64,000 nt of DNA, taken from Ailurus styani (Eukaryota; Chordata; Mammalia; Carnivora; Ailuridae). The translations under genes were made by a program, and so were the position numbers. The notes beneath the pieces were generated by a model, which searched no databases, was not told the origin of the DNA, and worked only from the letters and a program-made list of their open reading frames with translations. How positions within the stretch are numbered: the first letter of the stretch is position 1; each line of letters begins with the position of its first letter. The DNA is taken from positions 1,034,370 through 1,098,369 of the forward strand of contig LNAC01000163.1 of the NCBI GenBank assembly GCA_002007465.1, in the 5' to 3' direction. Shown here piece by piece: positions 1-11,669 of the stretch.

Positions 1-1529
1 CTTTTAATCTCTTCATCAAATGGCTCAGAACTGTTTTGACAAAGAGATAAAGATATGTGAATGGTGACTCTATTTCTTACTCATGTACTCTGAGTTTCAT
101 CCTCCAGATGTAAAAATCTATGTGTATTCCTTTCTGGATTTGCAAAGGAACTATATTCTTATGTTTTTAGTGCATTGTGAAACTCTTGATTTGATAGAAT
201 ATTAATTTCTCAAAAATAATACTGCTTTTCTGCCTAATACAATACTGAATAGGCCAGAATACATAATCATTTTCAAAATGCCAAAGGAAGATAAGTTTGA
301 AGCAGGAAATTGTCCAGTCCAATATGTATTGCTTTCTCTGATTCACCGTATTTTGTTAACCGTAAGGATTTTTTCCACTCTAATTTGAATTTTTCAAGTT
401 TTTCAAACATTCATCTCATTGTTACAGCTTTTAATTGTAGTTTTGCTATAAAATAAAGTGTTTATATAAATAAGCATATGATTATCAGGTACATAATCAT
501 GACACCTGTGAAAAACTTTACAGTATGCTACATGGAAAGTTTTGGAATTTATTCTGTTCTCTTGTTCCTTGGCCTATTACTGGATTTCATTCATTATTAT
601 ACTTACAATGTGTAATATATCTGGCTGAAAAAAAACACACGCTTGGAACTTAGTAAGTGAATAATTAAAGCTAGTATATTGAATTACATTCAATTTGATC
701 TCACTCTAACAATACTAGTGTTTCTTTATAAAAAGATGCATATATTTTCTAAAGTACACATTAACATAGGTAAAATGAAAATATTTCTTTTGTTTCTTTA
801 AACTGATAAATGCACTGCCATTCCCTTCTGGGCATTATGTTTTGTTTAAATGCTTCTGCACTTTAAGACTGTGCTAAAGCTCTGATTCCCCAGAGCATAC
901 AAACCAGTAAAATTTAATATTTCAAATACACAATGTACACCTTCCAACCTACATTCTAATAAAGTAGTTATAAATGGATACCATTTGTTTTAATTTCATG
1001 TACTTTGATTTTATATTTTAGATTTGTATCTCACAAGGGTTGTTTTTATTAACTTTTCAAGAAAGAGACAAAGAACCTGAAAAGTATGCCACCACCAGCT
1101 AATCAGTCTAATAAAAAAATTGATAGGTTATACGTTAGTTGAGAAATTGTCATACATTTTGCTGTTTTGATTTTATTATTAAAGATGCAATTCTTTATTT
1201 AAAAAGTGAAAATTAAATGATTTTAACCAGCAGAGCAGATATTTTAAAGTATAGTGTGTTTTTTTTTTACTCATTGTAACTTTTTCAATTCTTTCCAATG
1301 CTTTCAAATACCAGCATGTTTTAGTAGAAAAAAAGATTAATTTAGAACACTGTCTAAATGAACCCTAGTCATTCTTCAGAACCAGATTCAGAGATTTTTC
1401 TTTTCCAGGAACTTCGAGCTTATTAAGACAAAACAGTCCTGTAGTTTTGATACATAGTGGCTGCAAGCAGTCTATTTATCTAGCTTATTTTGTTTAGCTG
1501 AATTGCAAAGAAGCCCAGGTTCACAGTAC
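1..1529. other. AT-rich DNA without recognised gene
   Basis: AT-rich sequence with scattered A and T runs. I see no long reading frame, CpG island or repeat that I can name with confidence. Confidence 0.5.
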
Positions 1530-3200
1530 AATCACTTATTCAACAAACACCTATTAATTACCTAGTGTATGTTAAACACTGTTCTAGGCACTCAGTATAC
1601 CACAGTTAATGGAGATACAAGGTTGTCAGTCTTGTCATGGAAATGTTGGCTATCTACGCAATAAATAAGTGCTATACAGATACTGAGAATGCAGTCATGT
1701 AATTGTGATTGAGTTGTTTTCTCTAAGGACATGATATTTAAATGATAGGAAGGACTTAGCCATTCAAAGGACAATGGAAGAGAGTATTTCAGCAGAGGGA
1801 CTACTTGATACAAAAGCATTGTCCTAGAAACAAGATCAAATATACAAAGAAGACCAGTGTTGTTGAAGTATACTGAGTGAGGGACCAAATGGTAAGAAAT
1901 TTGATTATAAGAAAAGGCAAAAGCTTCATAAACCAAGGTAAGGAATTTGAACTGCATTTGAAAGGAATTAGGAATTAACAGATTTACTTCTTCAAAGTAC
2001 TGTCCAGTTGCTGTGTGAAAGCCAGTTTGAAAACTGAAAACAAAGATACCAGTTAGAAGTCTATGATAGTCTTTGGTACAGGTGTAGACCAGGTCCAGAG
2101 CATAAGAGTGGAGCTGGACAGAAGTGGATGAGATTGAGTATTATTTGGAGATAGAGTCAGCAATACCTACTGATGAATTGGATATCAAATTTAGAGAAAG
2201 AAAGGAGGAGACAAAGATTTTTTTTTCTTCTGAAGTGAGTGAGTATATGCTTGTAGAGTTCTCAGCAGTAAGAAAAAATAGGGAATAAAACAGGTTGGAG
2301 TGGGACTGTAACAAGACTTGTATTTTGACCATGTTAATTGTGAGATGCTTATCATCTCAAATAGAACGATCCAGCAGGAAGTTGAAAATAGGAGTCTGGA
2401 GTTCCAAGAAATAGATTGGATATACATTGAAAATCATTGGAATATATAGTCTTTAAATCCATGGGACTGGAGGAAATCTCCTGAGAAGATTACATGGATA
2501 AAGAAGAGAAATAGTGAAGAAGGACTTGGATAAAGCCTTGTACTATTCTAACATTTATGTGGGTTTCAGAGAAAAAGAAGCCAAAAAAATCATAATGGGG
2601 GATGGCTATTGAGGGGATAGGAAAGCTGGAGGAGGGAGATATAATGGAAGTCCAGAAAAAAGTTGATTCCAAAAGGAAGAATGGTCAATTATGTCTACTA
2701 CGGCTGGAATTTAAGATATGGAAGGGAAATGAACATTAGATTTGGTACTGTGGAGGTCATGGATGACCTTGACAACAGCAGTGTCAGAGGAGTAGTCACG
2801 GCCAAATCTTTACTGGAACCGGTTGAAGAAAGAATGAGGAAGTAGAAGTAATGACTAGAGATAATTCCTTCAAGCTGTTCTTTTAGAAGTGCAGCAGAGA
2901 AATGTGGTAGTAAGTGGAAAGGAATCAGGGTCAAGGTTAGATGATATTTTGTTAGACTGCCGTTTTTATGAGTTTTGTCATTTATTGTTATTTAAGACAG
3001 ACATCGTTAAAGCTTGTTTAGCTCTAGACAGGAAACGTCCTATAGAAAAGGAAAAATTGATGGCAGAAAATAGAGGGCATCATTTCAGGAGTAAAGGCCT
3101 TGAGATATCAAAAGTGTTTAGGTCTGGAGCCTAAGTAGAGGGGTTGGCCTTTGATGGAAGTCAGTAATATTTTCTATAGTCACCATTTCAAGAAGAAAGA
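1530..3200 (-). mobile_element. Ancient L2 LINE, ORF2 remnant
   Basis: Read on the minus strand, this follows the order of the L2 (CR1-clade) reverse transcriptase region down to the 3' end. The 3' end is at low coordinates, where the plus strand has the reverse of the usual 'bigger-to-smaller' L2 tail around 1535-1620. The reverse transcriptase part lies near 2690-2930. Reading frames inside (for example 2698-2934 on the minus strand) are interrupted fragments with several frameshifts. L2 has long been inactive in placental mammals and this copy is heavily diverged. Outer limits are approximate. Confidence 0.6.
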
Positions 3201-3693
3201 AAGGAATAATATTCCCATGAGATGTTCATGAAAAAGAGGAGAGGAGGAGGAAGGGATTTATTTCACAAATCTCTGAATTTGTTTTCAAAAAGAAACATAT
3301 GAAAAAAAAAAAAAGAAACATATGATGGAGTATTCAACTTAGCCCTACCAAATATCACAACACTGACATAGTACCTGTAGACAACGAAGGTGAAGCCTGA
3401 ACTAAAAGATATCAGTTTCCCCAAAGACCAGAGTAGTAGCTTTGTAAATTATATCCTGGTGAGGACTCCCTGCTGTTAATGTGGCTACAAAAGTGATCCA
3501 TGACAATGCAACGGCCAATGCCATAAAGCCGTACAATAACAGAGGACAGTTAAGTGAAAGAAAAACAAACCAACCTGAGAGGAGAATATGAAATGTGCAA
3601 AGGAAGTTGGCACAGAACAGAACTTCACTTTGGCAAAAGAGCTAATTTCATGCACCCTAGATTAAACTCTCAAATAACAATAAATAAATAAAT
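3201..3693. other. Unassigned stretch with a poly(A)-only insertion
   Basis: No gene seen. It contains a 12-bp direct repeat (3291-3302 and 3314-3325) separated only by A residues, annotated separately, and purine-rich DNA at 3230-3260. Confidence 0.5.
3291..3325 (+). repeat. Poly(A) run flanked by direct repeat
   Basis: AGAAACATATGA occurs at 3291-3302 and again at 3314-3325, with only 11 A residues between. The arrangement looks like a target-site duplication around a retrotransposon tail with no body. A local slippage duplication would look similar. Confidence 0.5.
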
Positions 3694-3742
3694 AACTCAC
3701 TCATCCACTCACTCACTCACTCACTCACTCACTCACTCACTC
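3694..3742. repeat. (ACTC)n microsatellite
   Basis: About eleven ACTC units with one variant unit (ATCC). An AAATAAAT run lies just before it. Near-identical flanks (CTCTCAAATAACA and CTCTCAGATAACA) occur on both sides. Confidence 0.9.
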
Positions 3743-4481
3743 TCAGATAACAACAGGTGAGAAAGACAAAGCTTTATTTGCTTGCCACAGGAGGGTCAGT
3801 CCAAAAGTAAGAACACCTTCTGTCCGTTAGCAGAGGTTTTGTTGTGCTAGTTTTTCTGTGCTACAGGCACATTAGGAGGTCAGGAGAAAAGAGAGACAGG
3901 AAGAGAACATGGGCAGGGTAGGTTAGGCAGAGAGACTAGTTAACGACCATGGATTTCTAGAAACAGATGGTTTAAGGGCAAACAAGTTTAGTCCAGGCCA
4001 AGTACATTCTGCAGATTCAGGTTTTTCAAAAAATAAACAAGCGATTTTAGCAAGTTTAGAGAAAAACATACTTGTCTGTGGTTTGTTAATTCTTTGTCCT
4101 GTTATGGTTGTAGAAAGTTCTTAACCCTTTACACTATGAAGAGGAGTTGCTGAGAGTTGCTAAGGTAGTCACTGGAGAGAAGTAAACTGGAGCCCCTCAG
4201 GATTAAAATGAAAGTGCAAATAGTGGCAAACACTCCTCCAAGATGATCACTGTATTTTCATTTTACATCTAGCCCCCTTGAATCATAATGATATTCATTA
4301 TTATTTTTTTTCTATGGATTGAAAGTTTGAAATACAAGCCTACAAATAGGTAACTGCTATTTGTGGGTTTTTATTTATATATTTTCCATACATATAAATT
4401 CATATATAAATATGGCTTATACTTCTATACATTACATATATACATATAAATAAATATTATATAATATGTATTGGTTTATTT
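3743..4481. other. Unassigned; possible old LTR in reverse
   Basis: 3755-4230 starts with CTTTATT and is somewhat richer in G+C than its surroundings. This would fit the reverse complement of an LTR ending, but I cannot match it to a family. The rest is AT-rich. Confidence 0.25.
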
Positions 4482-4516
4482 ATTATATATATGTATATAT
4501 ATGTATATATATATGT
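4482..4516. repeat. (TATATG)n / TA-rich simple repeat
   Basis: Alternating TA with regularly spaced TG steps. The surrounding 4370-4480 is also TA-rich. Confidence 0.85.
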
Positions 4517-6227
4517 AAGAATATTTGCTGACAAGTCAGTCCATTAAGAGATAAATTGGACTCCAAATTTATAAGTTTTAAGAATGGGTATTGCCTTAAA
4601 AAAAAGATTTTGCCCTTCTATAGAAGAAAATGTTTTTAAATAAAAAAAAGAAATAAAAGCAATATTCAATTCTTTCCATTGTAAAATAATGAAGAATATG
4701 TCTTCAGAGTGTTTGATGATTTTTCAGTAATAGCTAACAGGGCTCTTATTCATCATTTTTATCATAAGTTAGAATAACTGAGTTTGTAGACACAAAATGA
4801 AATGGATTAAATTCTTGATAATATAAATATTGATTTCACAGGAGTAATTATTTGAAAGTAATTTATTAACATATCAGTACAAATACAGCTATAGATAATA
4901 AACATTTCAGTTATCCTAGACATCTAAATCATAAATATATTTTAATTATAATAAATACTTCTTTACCTAGAAAACAGTAAAAATTCACTGGTTTTGGTCT
5001 TTGTTTTTGTGAAATTTTCTTTCGTCTGTTACCTCAGTTTAAGGTTCATAGATTTATTCCTCTGGTGGTACATTATACTCATTGTGACACTGCCCAAGTT
5101 GCGAATAGATTCTGTAAGTCTCTGTTCACAAGGCTATGAATGTTGGTGGAAACTTAGATATTCCTCTAAACATATTGGAATAAGTGCTAGGAATGCTTCC
5201 CCTAGTTTCTCTGCATGTCATGATTCAGAATGGTATTTGTCTGAGTCTGTGGATGTTTGCAGATGACTCTAAGCTCTATGCAACTAGTTCAGTATTTAGG
5301 ATAACTGTACATTGTGATGAGAAACCACAGAATGACAGTGAATAAGCAGAACTTTCCTCTCCTTCCTCTTTCCTTTTACTCAGTTCCAAACATAGAGCTG
5401 CCAGTAGTGTAGCTATGGAAAATGACTGGGGCAATGGAAGATGGGAATAGTAGTTGTACGTTGGATACACAGAAGCCCTCTAATAATAAACTAATAATGC
5501 AGTATATATTACCTAAATTGAATGTAAATAAAGAAATTTTTTAAAGGGGGTGATTGGCAGTAAGAAGTGGGGATAGGAGTACTTATGAGTCCAAAGGAAT
5601 AAAACATGATCCAGGATTCTTGACAAGGTTATAGATGCCACTGAGATTAAGGAACAAAAGGACTCAGTGCTGAGAGGGCCCAGCATCATTCTACACATTA
5701 TCTACCTCCCCTTGAAGATTATTTCCCAAGTCCAGTGAAGAGTTGACATTGCAAATAGAACAATGTAGCAACACTTGTGGAGACTACACAATTCAATGAC
5801 AGGGAGCCAAGCAGGTCATATTTTGTCTAATTTTCGCATTGTAACACTTCATTTGCTCTGTTTTCCAAAGCCAGTTCCCTGAAACAATCTATCTAATAGT
5901 TTTAGAGGTGAATACTGCCTAATCCATAGGAAATATTAGTGATATCTCCTTTGCTCTCTACTGTCAAAAAAAAAAAAGGAGTATGTTTATTCTCCACACA
6001 TACATTTCTTTTGTCACTTTATTTTCATTATTCTGGCTGCTGAGTTAAGCTTTAGGATTAAAATGGTGCAGAATCCCTTCCCTGAGATTGCAAATAAACA
6101 CTGATACTGTAAAACAAAAACAAAACACTGCCTAGATGATTGACGGAAGAGTGAATCACATTTTCATAGCCAGAAAAAGAAGGGTGTTCCGAATAAGGGC
6201 TGTAATGGTAGTTCTACCATTTTTCCA
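4517..6227. other. Unassigned AT-rich DNA
   Basis: Reading frames of up to 90 codons occur (4994-5266 plus strand) but show no familiar domain, no consistent codon pattern and no splice context. No repeat family recognised. Confidence 0.5.
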
Positions 6228-6566
6228 TGATTCAGCATTTATTTATTACACACCAATTATGTGTTAGGTATTATTCTAAGTGCCTGGACTACAGAACTAA
6301 AAAAAGAAAAAGACAAATATATCTTATATGGACCTTATATTCTAGTGTGAGAGATAATAAATAAGACCAATAAGTAAAGCAGGGTAGATGGTAATAATAA
6401 AGGAGGAGAGAAAAAAAGCAAGAAAGGGGGGTTAGGTATGTAGGAGGATGGCTTGAATTTTAGATGAGGGAAAAAGGAGACCCCTCACTGAGAAATTTGT
6501 GTTTGAGTAACTACCTGAAGGATATGATGAGAGTGAAGAGCCATGGAGACACCTGGGGAAACAGTA
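6228..6566 (-). mobile_element. L2 LINE fragment
   Basis: The plus strand shows the reverse complement of the L2 3' region. It starts near 6232 (CATTTATTTATTACACACC) and runs through the 'pre-stop' segment to the boundary of the duplicated sequence at 6567. It is strongly diverged. Confidence 0.6.
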
Positions 6567-6738
6567 TTTCAGGTAGATTGTTGACACTCAGGGCAGTATC
6601 ATTGATTTTTAACTCCCAAATTCCCATACAGTTTTCTTTTTTTTTTAAGCAATNTTTCAGGTAGATTGTTGACACTCAGGGCAGTATCATTGATTTTTAA
6701 CTCCCAAATTCCCATAGTTTTCTTTTTTTTTAAGCAAT
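6567..6738. repeat. Flanking sequence duplicated around an N
   Basis: 6567-6653 (87 bp) and 6655-6738 (84 bp) are the same sequence, differing only by a 2-bp CA deletion and one T in the poly(T) run, and they abut the single N at 6654. This is the pattern of two overlapping contig ends left unmerged, so one copy is probably not real. Confidence 0.85.
6654..6654. other. Single-N assembly gap
   Basis: One N lies between two copies of the same sequence, next to a 9-10 base T run that would hinder assembly. Confidence 0.95.
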
Positions 6739-6744
6739 TTTTTA

Positions 6745-7200
6745 TTAAACACCAAATGACATATCATACTGTGCACCAACTTTATTGTGGTACAATTATG
6801 TGCAATGCAATACACCCATTTGAAGTGTATCGTCTGATGAGGTTGAGAATGGATATGTCCCTGGACATTGGGGAGGGTATGTGCCATGGTGAGTGCTGTG
6901 AATTGTGTAAGACTGATGATTCACAGACCTGTACTCCTGAAGCAAATAACACATTATATGTTAATAAAAAAATAGGAAATGGATATATCCTATAACCACC
7001 ACCACAATCATGATGTAGAACATTTCCTTTACAGCAGAAGGCTTTCTCATGCCTGTTCTGAGTCAATCACATACAGACTGGCCCCAGGGAACTGTTGAAT
7101 TTCTACCACTTTAAAAGTTATTTGACTTTCTAGAGTGTGTTCATAAGGAGAAACATGTAATACATGCTCATTGATGTCCAGCCTTTTATGTCCAGCATAA
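6745..7200 (-). mobile_element. Old L1M 3' UTR carried in the transduced tail
   Basis: 6745-6847 and 6991-7200 read as the reverse complement of an ancient L1M 3' UTR, with the recognisable 'tttattgtggtacaat' and 'aaccaccaccacaatcat' segments. It is split by a younger L1 fragment at 6861-6977. Confidence 0.5.
6861..6977 (+). mobile_element. Very short 5'-truncated L1, plus strand
   Basis: The last ~115 bp of a carnivore L1 3' UTR ends in ACATTATATGTTAATAAAAAA. It is flanked by AATGGATATGTCC (6848-6860) and AATGGATATATCC (6978-6990), a 13-bp target-site duplication with one mismatch. It inserted into the old L1M. Confidence 0.75.
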
Positions 7201-7202
7201 TG

Positions 7203-7867
7203 TTTTTTTTTATTCTTTGCCCCAGGGGTACAGGTCTGTGAATCATCCGANACATCTTTCACAGCATTCACCAAAGCACAAACCCTCCCCAATGTCCATA
7301 ACCCATCCACCCTATCCCTACCCTCCCACCCCCCAGTAACCCTCAGTTTGTTTTGTGAGATTAGGAGTCTCTTATGATTTTTCTCCTTCCCCATCCCATC
7401 TTGTTTCTTTATTTTTCCCTCCCTACCACCCACGACCCCCCGCCCTGCCCCTCAAGTTCCTCACATCAGAGAGATCATATGATAATTGTCTTTCTCTGAT
7501 TGACTTATTTCGCTCAGCATAATACCCTCCAGTTCCATCCACGTCGTTGCAAATGGCAAGATTTCATTTCTTTTGATAGCTGCATAGTATTCCATTGTAT
7601 ATATATATACCACATCTTCTTTATCCATTCATCTGTTGATGGACATCTAGGTTCTTTCCATAGTTTGGCTATTGTGGACATTGCTGCTATAAACATTCGG
7701 GTGCATGTGCCCCTGAGGATCACTACCTTTGTATCTTTAGGGTAAATACCCAATAATGCAATTGCTGGGTCATAGGGTAGCTCCATTTTCAACTTTTTGA
7801 AGAAACGCCATACTGTTTTCCAGAGTGGCTGCACCAGCTTGCATTCCCACCAGCAGTGTAGGAGGGT
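7203..7867 (-). mobile_element. L1 body: ORF2 C-terminus and 3' UTR
   Basis: The conceptual minus-strand protein at 7873-7514 has the L1 ORF2 C-terminal hallmarks, including '[17 protein letters not shown]', 'FIAAMSTIAKLWK' and 'CPSTDEWIKKMWYIY'. The usual continuation is cut by a stop. The 3' UTR is C-rich on the plus strand (7305-7450). Upstream ORF2, including the reverse transcriptase, is absent, so the copy cannot move by itself. Confidence 0.85.
7251..7251. other. Single N inside the L1 3' UTR
   Basis: One N, with no duplicated flank visible. The spacing to the L1 consensus looks close to normal, so this may be one unresolved base. Confidence 0.9.
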
Positions 7868-7883
7868 TCCCATACAGTTTTCA

Positions 7884-9611
7884 CACAGTGATTCACCAAT
7901 AAATATGTTTTAAATGAAGACTAACTCTCCACAGAAAGGAAGTAAATCTTTTAGAATATCATTAATTTTTAATCATTTTATTTATTTTAGCAAATAAATG
8001 ATACCTTCCTCAGAATGAAAATGTCCAGTAGAGATTATTCATAGTAGACAGGAAAAGATAGCCATTTGTAGACCAGGGAGATAAGCTGGAAAAAAATATG
8101 ATTTGGCGGCACACAGAAAAATATAATCCACATGTTGCTTGGAAGATAAATACAAAAGCTTATCTTTATGTCCTGACGAACTGATCTTATTTCATATATC
8201 TCTGCTTTCTAGTCCTTTTATCAAGGCAAATAGGATTTTTTGTTTTGCTGGGGATTGTTCATAACTATATTTTTTTTTCTTTAGAAACAGTTTTACCTAG
8301 GGGATAAACTTTAGGCAATATTGGTTTATTGTGGATCAAGCAAAGTCTAGCACATTCACCTTTTGCCCTTTTTCACTCTGGCTCTCTCTTCCCTTCTTTT
8401 TTCCTATATAACATATTTTCTTTCCTACTAGCTACCTACACTGGAACACATCCCCGAGTCTCTCAAGTAACCCCTGAAAGTGTCATCAATAACACTTACA
8501 TAGCTATTTTCTATTGATTGTTGAAATATCAAAAGGACTTTCAAAATGTAAGCACAGGGGGCAACTTTTCAAATCATGGCTGGAACTGTTCATCCCACTT
8601 CTTTTACAAACTGAATGTTACAAGAACCCTTAGAGTTGCATAAAACTTACAAGTTATTTTATTTGATTTTTACCACTTGTAGATTTTAGGGTAAAACCTA
8701 GAGTCAGGATGCTACACTAGAGCATGACTTTGGGGAGGTTTCTCCCCTTCTGTGTTATTGTAAAAGTCAGTCATTATTGGAATTGATTTCTCTTTTGGGA
8801 CTGTCAAAGGAAGAACAATTTATTTTTGTGTTCAAATAATCTATAATTATATATGCCATAAATATACTTAAAGACACAAAATAGCTATATAACTAGAAAA
8901 TATAATGTGAGCCTGAATTATATTCACTGCTATAGCTTAACCATATATTTAAACTAGCTCAATGAACTATTAATTTATTTCTATGGGGAGCTAAAGAATT
9001 TTCTGAAAATATGCCTCAGTGAAAATCCAAACCTTATACCCATTGACCCAATATGGGTTCCTTAGCTGTTGGAGGATAAAAGTCATTGATTATCATTTTT
9101 TTTAATGAGAGAAGACCATAGATTGAAATTGAGAAGGCCATTGCACTGGGAACTTTCCATGAAGCACCAGGGCATCAATATCACCAGAGTGGAGTGAAGT
9201 CTTACATAGAGGCCAAGTGGGTAAGGTAAGTTTAATAGACTAGAGTTACCTTTGGGAATATCTTCAGAAGACATCATCACTCAATAAGACCAACACACCC
9301 AGTTTTTCTTTCGGCATTGGAACAGATTGCTGTTTTGGTTGATCACCAGATGAATTAGTTAGTTTAGGCTAAAAGCCTATTCTGCATGAAAAAAAATACA
9401 GATTTTTTAAGTATTAGTGTCATAGGAAAGAGACCAAACAATGAAAGTCATAGAAAATATACCCAGTAAAGGTGTGTTATATAAATACCTCTTACTCATG
9501 CTTCCTTCGGTGCGTAAGTTTACTGGGTGAAATAATGGATAGGATCACCAGTAGTTAATTTTTAACAAATTAAACCTGAATATATTCAATGTTGCAGGGC
9601 TTTCATCTAAA
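7884..9611. other. Unassigned AT-rich DNA
   Basis: No gene or clear repeat identified. Short frames at 8329-8517 and 9083-9280 look like chance. Confidence 0.5.
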
Positions 9612-9702
9612 AATGGTTCTCAACCAAGCATGACTTAGCACCTCTGGGCACATCTGGCAATGTCTGAAGACTTTTGGTTGTGTCCTAGTTGAGAAACTCT
9701 GA
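9612..9702 (+). mobile_element. hAT-Charlie MITE fragment (MER20-like)
   Basis: Begins ATGGTTCTCAACC and ends TTGAGAAACTCTGAT, imperfect inverted ends. It contains the familiar 'CATCTGGCAATGTCTG' core. Non-autonomous and diverged. Confidence 0.6.
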
Positions 9703-10474
9703 TAAAAGAATACTATAATGTGGGGGAGAAATCCCCCTTATCATAAATGGTCTCCCCTAGTTTGACACTATTCTAGATATCATGTATTTACTCCCCATAC
9801 CCATCTTTACCCTCTTGACTTTACTCCCTGTCCCCACCTTTGTAAATCATCCCTTTTTTTTAACTCTCTTCAAATTATGCAATTAACGTATGTAATTTGT
9901 TTTCTGCCAGGACCCTAATTGATATAGACCTTCTTGAATCCTATAGAAAATGCTTTGGTGCTTAGGGAGAGTTATGAGTAGTGTGTAATGGAGGCAGTGA
10001 TAGTAACTAGGGAAAAGAAAGGTGATACTCCAAATGAACCACTGACAATGTCCTTTGAATCAGATTACACTGTAATCGCAGTTGTACCCAGTGACCCAGT
10101 AGGTTCAGGGATCTGAAGGCGACAGACTTCCAACCAAAAGAGTGGTATCTGTTGGAAGTAATGTGGTCCTGTCCAAATAACTCCAATGTGTGATGGGTGG
10201 CATTGCACGGGAGAAAAAATAGTTGCACCCTTCAAAGTGTCAGTGTCCTGACACAAGCAACAGAAAAAAATAGTCCTTTACCACTAGCAAAGTGGTAGCA
10301 GAGAAGGACTATTCTGTGATAATGACAGAATTTCTGTGAACATATTTGAGATAATCCCAAAGCATATTTGAAATAAATTTCTATGCAATTTTCCATTTTC
10401 CAACATTCTCTATTTATTGTTAGACTATCTACAATTCTGCTTTTTGCTTATTTTTTTAGGAATCCATGATATTA
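9703..10474. other. Unassigned DNA
   Basis: Nothing nameable. Overlapping short minus-strand frames at 10007-10256 lack recognisable features. Confidence 0.4.
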
Positions 10475-10550
10475 ATTCACTTAATAAATATTTGTTCAGC
10501 AAATTCAATTTGATATGCCAGGCATTGTCTTTGGTACTAATGTCTATTTG
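10475..10550 (-). mobile_element. L2 LINE 3' end fragment
   Basis: The 'ttaataaatatttgttcagc...gccaggcattgt' pattern is the reverse complement of the L2 terminal region. Confidence 0.5.
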
Positions 10551-10868
10551 AAATTATTCTAGGGTTATTATCTTGAGGTCACCGTGTCCTTTGGGTACCT
10601 CATATTATGCTATGTCATTATCCTTCAAGGAGAATATGCTCCAGCCCCTATCAGGCTAATCTGAGTGGCTGGGTTCCTAGCTGATCTACATTTAAACCTC
10701 CCAAAGTTACTGCAACTTTCTAATATATATGACAAGAGGTTTCCCCTTGTTTTCGTTTCTCTCTGTAATCCTTTCCAGCACTTATTTTTGTTCAATACAG
10801 GGCAATAGAATTCTAAAAGTGAAAATACAAAACCAATGTATTAGGTTACGAGACTCATGAACACACCA

Positions 10869-10888
10869 ATGAATTAAATTTAATTCAT
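10869..10888. repeat. 20-bp perfect palindrome
   Basis: ATGAATTAAATTTAATTCAT is its own reverse complement. In AT-rich DNA this can arise by chance; no function is assigned. Confidence 0.7.
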
Positions 10889-11067
10889 CTTTGTAGATGA
10901 GTGAATTCTAAAGTAATGATCAACAAGTGAACTCATGTATATTATCCAAAGATTGCATGTTACCATTACTTTAATCAATTAGAATTTTTAGTGTGGTATT
11001 TAGAATTTCAGTGTCTAGAAACACCATTCTTACCTTCATTATGCATTTCTAAATGTTGCACATTTGT

Positions 11068-11300
11068 TAATCATCTTGTCAATAAATATTTGTTAAACAT
11101 TTACTATATATCAACATAAAGCCAAGTCTTTGGGATACAAAGATCCCTACCACTACAAAGCTGACAATCTAATGGATGGGAAATACTATTAAACAATTCT
11201 TATAAGTAATTATCATATTCAAAGTATTATGGATGAACAGCTTAATGGGAGGAGAAACTAGTATTTAGTGATATTCTGGCTAAAAAGGACGATGCTAGAT
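11068..11300 (-). mobile_element. L2 LINE fragment
   Basis: Starts with the reversed L2 tail (GTCAATAAATATTTGTTAAAC). It is interrupted by a MER5-like element and a MIR, and resumes near 11670. Confidence 0.5.
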
Positions 11301-11310
11301 GCAGTTATGT

Positions 11311-11482
11311 CAGCATTTCTCTGAAATTAATAAAATATGCCTACAAATCCCCTGGGGATTTGTTAAATCTCCATCAAAATGCACACTCTGACTCAGTAGA
11401 TTTCAGGTGGAGCCTGAGATGCTGCATTTCTAACAAGGTTCCAGGTGATTCCAAGGCTGCTGCTCCTTGAATAACACTGATC
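11311..11482 (-). mobile_element. hAT-Charlie MITE (MER5-like)
   Basis: Contains 'CCCCTGGGGATTTGTTAAA', 'CTGACTCAGTAGATTTCAGG' and 'TTCCAGGTGATTCCAAGGC', the usual order of MER5-type elements. Family by pattern recognition. Orientation is uncertain because these elements are near palindromic at the ends. Confidence 0.55.
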
Positions 11483-11507
11483 CTTGAGTAACAAGGATCT
11501 AAATCTT

Positions 11508-11660
11508 ACGGCCATACTCTACTTTTGTACAGTAAGGCAGAGTGAGTCTCTGAGAGAGACTCAAAGGGATAAATAATTTGCCAAAAACTACATAAACTAA
11601 ACTTGGACTGAATTAAATTCTTCATGTTCTAAAACACAGGTTTATTCGCTATACCAAGTA
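11508..11660 (-). mobile_element. MIR SINE
   Basis: Degenerate reverse complement of the MIR core: 'gataaataatttgccaaaaactac' followed by 'actgaattaaattcttc'. Confidence 0.4.
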
Positions 11661-11669
11661 AATAATCTT

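Larger units (their letters stand above)
6637..7867 (-). mobile_element. 5'-truncated L1 with 3'-transduced flank
   Basis: The whole block is bounded by a perfect 16-bp target-site duplication, TTCCCATACAGTTTTC, at 6621-6636 and 7868-7883. Read on the minus strand it has the L1 ORF2 C-terminus (7873 to 7514, about 119 codons still open), then the L1 3' UTR to a first A run (T9 on plus, 7203-7211). About 470 bp of non-L1-tail sequence follows, then AATAAA (complement of 6741-6746) and a terminal A run (6723-6731, also 6637-6646). This is the structure expected when L1 transcription passes its own weak poly(A) signal and the longer RNA is inserted. The N gap and the 84-bp duplication lie at its left end. 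Confidence 0.7.

Noticed and set aside
3694..3742. CRISPR-like or satellite array in the ACTC tract
   Set aside because: A 4-bp microsatellite in mammalian DNA; no spacers.
7514..7873. 119-codon minus-strand frame as a gene
   Set aside because: It is the C-terminal end of L1 ORF2 in a truncated element, not a host gene.
10869..10888. 20-bp palindrome as a protein-binding operator
   Set aside because: Only A/T-rich and isolated; chance is a sufficient explanation.
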